This document shows positions 59,898-64,000 of a DNA stretch of 64,000 nt, piece after piece. The first letter of the stretch is position 1. Each line of letters begins with the position of its first letter. A program made the position numbers and the translations under genes. Location of the stretch: contig NZ_JAVDXN010000001.1 of assembly GCF_031457955.1 (NCBI RefSeq), forward strand, positions 434,001-498,000, read 5' to 3'. The stretch comes from Mixta sp031457955 (GTDB taxonomy: Bacteria; Pseudomonadota; Gammaproteobacteria; Enterobacterales; Enterobacteriaceae). Below the pieces are notes generated by a model. That model worked only from the letters and a program-made list of their open reading frames with translations, was not told the origin of the DNA and searched no databases.

Positions 59898-60331
59898 ATA
59901 CGCACTAAGCAGCAACTCAATCCTTCCTCAACGGTTTGAAAAAAGTAATGATTTCCGGGCGGTTAAAAATAAGCTGCGGTAAAAACCGTAGTGAATGGCA
60001 TGCTGGCTGCTAAATTTTACATTGTCAACACTGTAAAATAACGAAAATTTAACTTTTTGATCGCTCTCAACTTTCTGAAAATTCAGGGGAAAAGTTTTTT
60101 ATGCAGTAATGTTGCATAAGAATTGCATATTGGCGCATTCCCTGTGGCCGCGACTAATAAAAGTAACTAATTATTCATCTCTGTTGCGATAGCTTTACGC
60201 AAAAACAAATTTTTCCATCGTGTTGAAAAAACCTTCGACGATAATTAATGGTAAATTCATCAGCGCATAGTGATATGCAGGTCATTTCCACGGTTTAACA
60301 ATATAAATAACTTTGTTCAAAAAGGTTTGTT
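59898..60331. other. 434-bp promoter region of the glutamate dehydrogenase gene
   Basis: No gene is supported. An inverted pair TTTTACA / TGTAAAA separated by 10 bp lies at 60015-60038 and could be an operator. Two close copies of a TTGCATA-like word follow near 60111-60130. The long region suggests complex control by nitrogen or carbon regulators, which is inference. Confidence 0.45.
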
Positions 60332-61606
60332 ATGGAAAAGCTATCTTACGCGTCAGAAAGCGGTACATCGGCCTGGAATACCTACCTTCAGCAAATCGAT
60401 CGCGTTGCGCCCTATCTGGGTGATTTATCGCGCTGGATCGATACGCTGCGCCATCCGAAACGTGCCCTGATCGTTGATATTCCCCTACAGATGGATGACG
60501 GAACCATCCGCCATTTTGAAGGCTTTCGTGTTCAGCACAATCTTTCCCGAGGTCCGGGTAAGGGTGGTGTTCGCTACCATCCGAACGTGGATCTGAATGA
60601 AGTCATGGCCCTCTCCGCCTGGATGACCATCAAATGCGCCGCGGTAAACCTGCCGTACGGCGGGGCGAAAGGCGGCATTCGCGTCGATCCTTTCTCGCTC
60701 TCCGAGGGCGAGCTGGAACGCTTAACCCGTCGCTATACCAGCGAAATTGGCCTGATTATCGGGCCGCAGCGTGATATCCCGGCGCCGGATGTCGGCACCA
60801 ACGGCAAAGTCATGGCGTGGATGATGGACACCTATTCCATGAACCACGGCACCACCATTACCGGCGTTGTCACCGGCAAGCCGATCCACCTTGGCGGCTC
60901 GCTGGGCCGTGAAAAAGCCACCGGACGCGGCGTATTTGTCACGGGCCGCGAAGTGGCAGGGCGCGCCGGTATTGAAATCGAAGGCGCTAAAATCGCCGTT
61001 CAGGGCTTCGGTAACGTTGGCAGCGAAGCCGCCCGGCTGTTTGCTGAAGCGGGCGCCCGCGTGGTGGTGATCCAGGATCATACCGCCACGCTGTTTAACG
61101 CCGACGGCATCGACCTGCATGCGCTTAGCGAGTGGCAAAACAGCCATAAACAGATTGCCGGTTTCCCAGGCGCGCAGAATATCGATAGCGAAGATTTCTG
61201 GACCACCGACATGGATATCCTGATCCCGGCGGCGCTGGAAGGGCAGATCACGCGTGAGCGCGCTGAAAAGCTCAGCTGTAAGCTGGTGCTGGAAGGGGCG
61301 AACGGCCCGACCTATCCTGATGCGGACGATACGCTGAAAGCACGCGGCATTACCGTGGTGCCGGACGTTATCTGTAACGCGGGCGGGGTAACGGTCAGCT
61401 ACTTCGAGTGGGTGCAGGATATGGCAAGCTTCTTCTGGAGCGAAGAAGAGATCAACGCGCGTATGGATAAGATCATGACCGAAGCCATGGTACATGTCTG
61501 GGACAAAGCGCGGGAGAAAAGCTGTACGCTGCGCACCGCCGCCTATATTGTCGCCTGCGAACGTATTCTGATGGCGCGTAAAGATCGCGGTATCTATCCA
61601 GGCTAA
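60332..61606 (+). CDS. Glutamate dehydrogenase (Glu/Leu/Phe/Val family, RocG/GudB-like length)
   Basis: A 424-residue hexameric-type dehydrogenase. The catalytic region has GGVRYHPNVDLNEV and the Lys in LPYGGAKGGIRVDP. The NAD(P) fold is VAVQGFGNVGSEAA-like (IAVQGFGNVGSEAARLF), and ICNAGGVTVSYFEW follows. At 424 residues it is shorter than E. coli GdhA (447) and closer to the Bacillus RocG/GudB catabolic type, so it may use NAD to make 2-oxoglutarate and ammonia. I leave the symbol blank for that reason. Terminator after. Confidence 0.93.
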   Translation: MEKLSYASESGTSAWNTYLQQIDRVAPYLGDLSRWIDTLRHPKRALIVDIPLQMDDGTIRHFEGFRVQHNLSRGPGKGGVRYHPNVDLNEVMALSAWMTIKCAAVNLPYGGAKGGIRVDPFSLSEGELERLTRRYTSEIGLIIGPQRDIPAPDVGTNGKVMAWMMDTYSMNHGTTITGVVTGKPIHLGGSLGREKATGRGVFVTGREVAGRAGIEIEGAKIAVQGFGNVGSEAARLFAEAGARVVVIQDHTATLFNADGIDLHALSEWQNSHKQIAGFPGAQNIDSEDFWTTDMDILIPAALEGQITRERAEKLSCKLVLEGANGPTYPDADDTLKARGITVVPDVICNAGGVTVSYFEWVQDMASFFWSEEEINARMDKIMTEAMVHVWDKAREKSCTLRTAAYIVACERILMARKDRGIYPG

Positions 61607-61633
61607 GCCTGTTTAGCGCGATCGCACTATCAA

Positions 61634-61670
61634 CCGAGGCTCGTCGCGCATGGCGGGCCTCGGTTATTTT
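61634..61670 (+). terminator. Rho-independent terminator
   Basis: CCGAGGC pairs with GCCTCGG, followed by TTATTTT. It lies 28 nt past the glutamate dehydrogenase stop. Confidence 0.8.
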
Positions 61671-61720
61671 CAGCCAGCAACGGCCTGAGCGGGTACCTTA
61701 CCCATTAACAGCCTGATAGC

Positions 61721-61975
61721 TCAGCGGCTTTGATTGCTGCGCTTCCGGTTCTGCTTAGCAAACTTAAGTGCCGCCCTGGCGCGATTTAACGCGTGCGTAA
61801 ACAGCATCACATCGTCACGCAACCAGAGACGAACCGAAAGCGGAGCGTGACTCAGCGCCTCGGGCAGCGATACGCCGTCAATGGCGCCGCGATTGCAGAT
61901 AGCGCGAATCAGCTCGTTTTCATTGATACCCGCATAGCGGGCAACCTCCGGCGCAGTTAAATATTGGCGTCTCAT
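61721..61975 (-). CDS. Small putative DNA-binding protein
   Basis: An 84-residue basic protein starting MRRQYLTAPEVARYAGINEN, a pattern like the first helix-turn-helix of excisionase or MerR-type proteins (LTxxEVARYxGI). The remainder (SVRLWLRDDVMLFTHALNRA) ends in a very basic tail KQNRKRSNQSR. GGAGAAAAT precedes the ATG. No named family recognised; DNA binding is inferred. Confidence 0.6.
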   Translation of the reverse strand: MRRQYLTAPEVARYAGINENELIRAICNRGAIDGVSLPEALSHAPLSVRLWLRDDVMLFTHALNRARAALKFAKQNRKRSNQSR

Positions 61976-62198
61976 ATTTTCTCCTTAAGCCTGCTTCAGA
62001 CAATGGTTAATAAAATTTAGCTTAAGGTTATTTTTTATCCTTTTTCGTGCGGCATTTCTTGATCCAGGTCAGAAACAGTAACGCGATAACGTAAAGATTT
62101 CTGCCGTTTCGCTTGTTTAATCAAAAGGTTAAACAGGGGTGCCGCTGTTTTAAGAGGCAAAAGGGCGCCGCCGGTTAGAGCGATAATCCTCTGACTGT

Positions 62199-62522
62199 TC
62201 AGATAATTTGTAGAATTGCGCCAGGCGTTTTTAACATCTGAAACAGCTGCTGCTGGCTGACCTCCGTCACTTCCTGCGTTTCCCAGCCATGCCGCCAGGT
62301 AAGATGATGAATATGGCCCAGCTGACGCCATACCGCGATAGCGGAAGCGGCCAGCGAGCAGGTTTCATCGCTTTGCAGACATTCAAAGGTGGTGTGGCTC
62401 TCTTCATCCAGCGCGTTAATAAAAACGTGCGCGGTCTCTGCGGGGATCACGGCACGCAGATCCTCCAGCATATCTGCGCTGACGGCAGCGGAAAGACGCA
62501 GGATAAATGATGCTGAATTCAC
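62199..62522 (-). CDS. Hypothetical protein, 107 aa
   Basis: A 107-residue protein from GTG 62522 with AGAGAGGTGAAC upstream; longer starts lack a site. Sequence includes ILRLSAAVSADMLEDLRAVI, TAHVFINALDEESHTTFEC and HLTWRHGWETQEVTE. It looks like a compact alpha/beta cytoplasmic protein. I do not recognise the family. An overlapping frame at 62035-62331 is considered spurious. Confidence 0.6.
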   Translation of the reverse strand: MNSASFILRLSAAVSADMLEDLRAVIPAETAHVFINALDEESHTTFECLQSDETCSLAASAIAVWRQLGHIHHLTWRHGWETQEVTEVSQQQLFQMLKTPGAILQII

Positions 62523-62617
62523 GTTCACCTCTCTGATAGCGTTAGCGTTACCTGAATGGTACGACAAGCGTTAACCGTCGGTGCGGTTTTTTTGGTGAAA
62601 GGCGTCAGGCGCAGAAG

Positions 62618-62645
62618 GAAAATAAAGCCCCGGCGAAGCAGGGCT
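62618..62645 (-). terminator. Rho-independent terminator after the YceI gene
   Basis: On the minus strand AGCCC pairs with GGGCT around a GC-rich loop, followed by TTATTTT. It starts 8 nt past the yceI-like stop. Confidence 0.75.
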
Positions 62646-62652
62646 GAAAGGC

Positions 62653-63240
62653 TTATTTGTCGGCGTAAGCTTCGGTTGAGATAGTCAGCGCAACCTCATC
62701 GCTAACGGCAGGGATATACTGCTTCAGGTTAAAATCAGAACGTTTTATCGTTGCTGTGGCATCAAAGCCAATCGCCTGCTTTTTCATCATTGGATGTTCA
62801 CCCTGCTTATTCAGCGTGGCGTGCAGCGTGACCGGACGGGTGACGCCTTTGAGCGTTAGATCGCCCTGCACATCATACTGCTGGTTGCCTTTGCTGATCA
62901 CGCGCGTGCTGCGGAAGGTCGCCGTCGGGTAGGTGGCGGTATCAAAGTACTGATCGCCTTTAAACTCGCTGGTTAGCGCGTCAACGTGAGTATCAATGTT
63001 GGTTAGCGGCAGCTTCACATCAACTTTTGATTTTTCCGGGTTAGCGCTATCAAAAACCAGTGTACCGCTGGTGCCGGAAATATCCGCAGTCGGATGAGAA
63101 AAACCAAAATGGGACCAGCTCATCACCACGGAGGTATGCTCTGGATTTAGTTGATAGGTCTGCGCTTCAGCGTGGCCGAACTGTGCCCAAAGGCCCAGGC
63201 TTAATACCAGCGGCGTGGCGATTTTTTTCATACTCAACAT
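62653..63240 (-). CDS. YceI-family periplasmic lipid-binding protein
   Basis: A 195-residue protein from ATG 63240 (AGGA 8 nt upstream; a later ATG at 63231 is possible). It has a signal peptide (IATPLVLSLGLWAQFGHAEA), then the YceI lipocalin-like barrel with YQLNPEHTSVVMSWSHFGFS, LTSEFKGDQYFDTATYPTAT and GDLTLKGVTRPVTLHA. Members bind isoprenoids such as ubiquinone precursors and respond to alkaline or osmotic stress. Its length matches the E. coli protein (191). Confidence 0.93.
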   Translation of the reverse strand: MLSMKKIATPLVLSLGLWAQFGHAEAQTYQLNPEHTSVVMSWSHFGFSHPTADISGTSGTLVFDSANPEKSKVDVKLPLTNIDTHVDALTSEFKGDQYFDTATYPTATFRSTRVISKGNQQYDVQGDLTLKGVTRPVTLHATLNKQGEHPMMKKQAIGFDATATIKRSDFNLKQYIPAVSDEVALTISTEAYADK

Positions 63241-63444
63241 AACGGCAATCCTGCAGTCACTAAAAAGGAATTTAAGTGTGGCCGCAGATGGCAAGATGCG
63301 AAAGCAAAGATAATTGTTTTTGTTTTTCAAATAATTTGAAATAAAACGGGCAGGGGATGAGGCTTAAATAACCCGCCGCTGGCGGGTTCGATAACAGCAC
63401 GCGAACGTTGATGCGCTGTACGTCCGGCGGGTAAAGAACAGTGA

Positions 63445-63594
63445 TTAACGGCCTGGGCCGCCATGATGGAATCCACCGCCACCGCCACCGCCATGCCCGC
63501 CGCCCGGTCCGCCCCAGCCAGGCCCCCACCAGACGCAGCCGCTTAATGATGCAGTCAACACGACCGCCGTTAACAACATAAACAGTTTTTTCAT
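63445..63594 (-). CDS. Gly/His-rich small lipoprotein, 49 aa
   Basis: A 49-codon frame from ATG 63594 after a near-perfect ribosome site (GGAGGTAATC). The signal peptide MKKLFMLLTAVVLTASLSGC ends in a lipobox with Cys20. The mature part is almost only Gly, Trp, Pro and His (VWWGPGWGG, then GHGGG and FHHGGPG). It may bind metal at the envelope; the family was not recognised. Confidence 0.75.
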   Translation of the reverse strand: MKKLFMLLTAVVLTASLSGCVWWGPGWGGPGGGHGGGGGGGFHHGGPGR

Positions 63595-63766
63595 GATTAC
63601 CTCCAGCAAGTGCGCGCGATTCTAAGTTAAAAACACGCGTCGTAAACCAGGCGACCCGCTGATTTTCGCTTTCCTGACGCTTTGCTGCGTTTTTCCTGCC
63701 ATGCGGGCGCACGGGCCCGTATTAGCAGCGGTTGGCTATATGTCATAAAAAACAAAGGGGGAACAA

Positions 63767-63880
63767 CTGGACGTTAATATCGAGAAGCATCAGACTGCCG
63801 ACGGCAATTGTGAATATCGCACCAGCTGCGACCAGCCCGGCTATCGCTTTATCACACGTTATTATTCCGAGCCTGATTAA
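63767..63880 (+). CDS. Small Cys-containing protein, 37 aa, apparent CTG start
   Basis: In the frame of 63767-63880 codon use is good and the peptide reads LDVNIEKHQTADGNCEYRTS, then CDQPGYRFITRYYSEPD. The nearest upstream in-frame stop is TAA at about 63746 and no ATG, GTG or TTG lies between. AGGGGG sits 5 nt before CTG 63767, so CTG may be the start. It could equally be the tail of a decayed gene. Not recognised. Confidence 0.4.
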   Translation: MDVNIEKHQTADGNCEYRTSCDQPGYRFITRYYSEPD

Positions 63881-64000
63881 TCGACTCCGTAAAAGGATCG
63901 TTCAACCACAGTGAAAATAAATTTTGTGCCGGAGAAAATCACTGCTGGCGTTGTCTTATATCACGAGTACGATATTAACCTCTTTGACAGCAACCAATAA

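Noticed and set aside
60722..61495. 257-codon minus-strand frame
   Set aside because: Antisense shadow of the glutamate dehydrogenase gene.
62035..62331. 98-codon minus-strand frame overlapping the 107-residue gene
   Set aside because: Half overlaps a better-supported gene in another frame, and the opening is low-complexity Ser/Gly/Ala sequence.
63911..64000. 29-codon frame at the window end (GTG start)
   Set aside because: Coding-like but no ribosome site and no recognisable family; possibly a piece of a decayed gene continuing from 63767, so left out of the gene list.
1..64000. tRNA, rRNA, CRISPR arrays, transposases
   Set aside because: Read for on both strands; no cloverleaf-like sequence, repeat-spacer array or recognisable transposase was found.

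Overview
The window reads as chromosomal DNA of an enterobacterium. Homologues of umuD, umuC, ahr, ybiI, nlpC, chaC, dsbG and ymgB/ariR, a ymcF-type cold-shock peptide and the GC-rich codon use point to Enterobacterales. My best guess is an Erwiniaceae member such as Pantoea, Mixta or Erwinia, inferred from overall flavour only. No rRNA, tRNA, CRISPR array or intact insertion sequence was seen.

Layout. 1-7.3 kb (mostly minus): the start of a CACHE-domain sensor, a 38-residue membrane peptide, a glutathione S-transferase with an apparent CTG start, a Gfo/Idh/MocA oxidoreductase, and a Tat-exported FAD oxidoreductase translationally coupled to a tri-haem cytochrome c. 7.7-12.8 kb is stress-related: manganese catalase, DUF1272, a YmgB/AriR-like regulator, two convergent Cys-rich paralogues with a third decayed copy, a YmcF-like zinc peptide that seems to start at ATT, YbiI, and an orphan SOS-controlled umuD. 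12.9-25.2 kb holds regulator/target pairs: XRE-cupin/AzlCD, SDR/AraC, a ParD-like protein coupled to a second methionine aminopeptidase, PTS EIICB/LacI, an MFS carrier, a sugar transferase with a PIG-L deacetylase, and RidA/TetR with three spaced operators.

25.2-28.8 kb is an atypical, partly AT-rich insert (RelE/HigB-HigA-like pair, CPBP protease, hexapeptide acetyltransferase, UmuD remnants). It is bracketed by a 31-bp imperfect direct repeat and followed by an orphan umuC with its own LexA box. 30-37 kb contains LysR/cupin, a sugar-efflux MFS, truncated leuA and AraC fragments fused end to end, an amidase and an isochorismatase. A partial copy of the isochorismatase 3' end lies 3.6 kb away, which marks a rearrangement scar.

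37.9-52.9 kb: an MBL hydrolase, three GlxA-type regulators, an MFS carrier, a periplasmic GH3 beta-glucosidase, OsmC, and a thiol/sulfur block (ScsA-ScsB-DsbG facing SQR, with TauE, the Blh rhodanese/persulfide-dioxygenase fusion and YeeE-type transporters, one of them decayed). 53-57.8 kb: an LLM flavin oxidoreductase followed by two overlapping class-M-like sirtuins, ChaC and a beta-glucoside kinase. 58-64 kb returns to housekeeping-type genes: a thioredoxin-fold protein, Ahr, glutamate dehydrogenase, YceI and small proteins.

Two themes recur. One is oxidative and sulfur stress (KatN, OsmC, GST, Scs/Dsb, SQR/Blh, sirtuin/LLM, ChaC). The other is beta-glucoside use (GH3 plus BglK). The most unusual items are the tandem sirtuin pair, the Cys-rich paralogue trio, the ParD-MetAP pair and the repeat-bounded insert.
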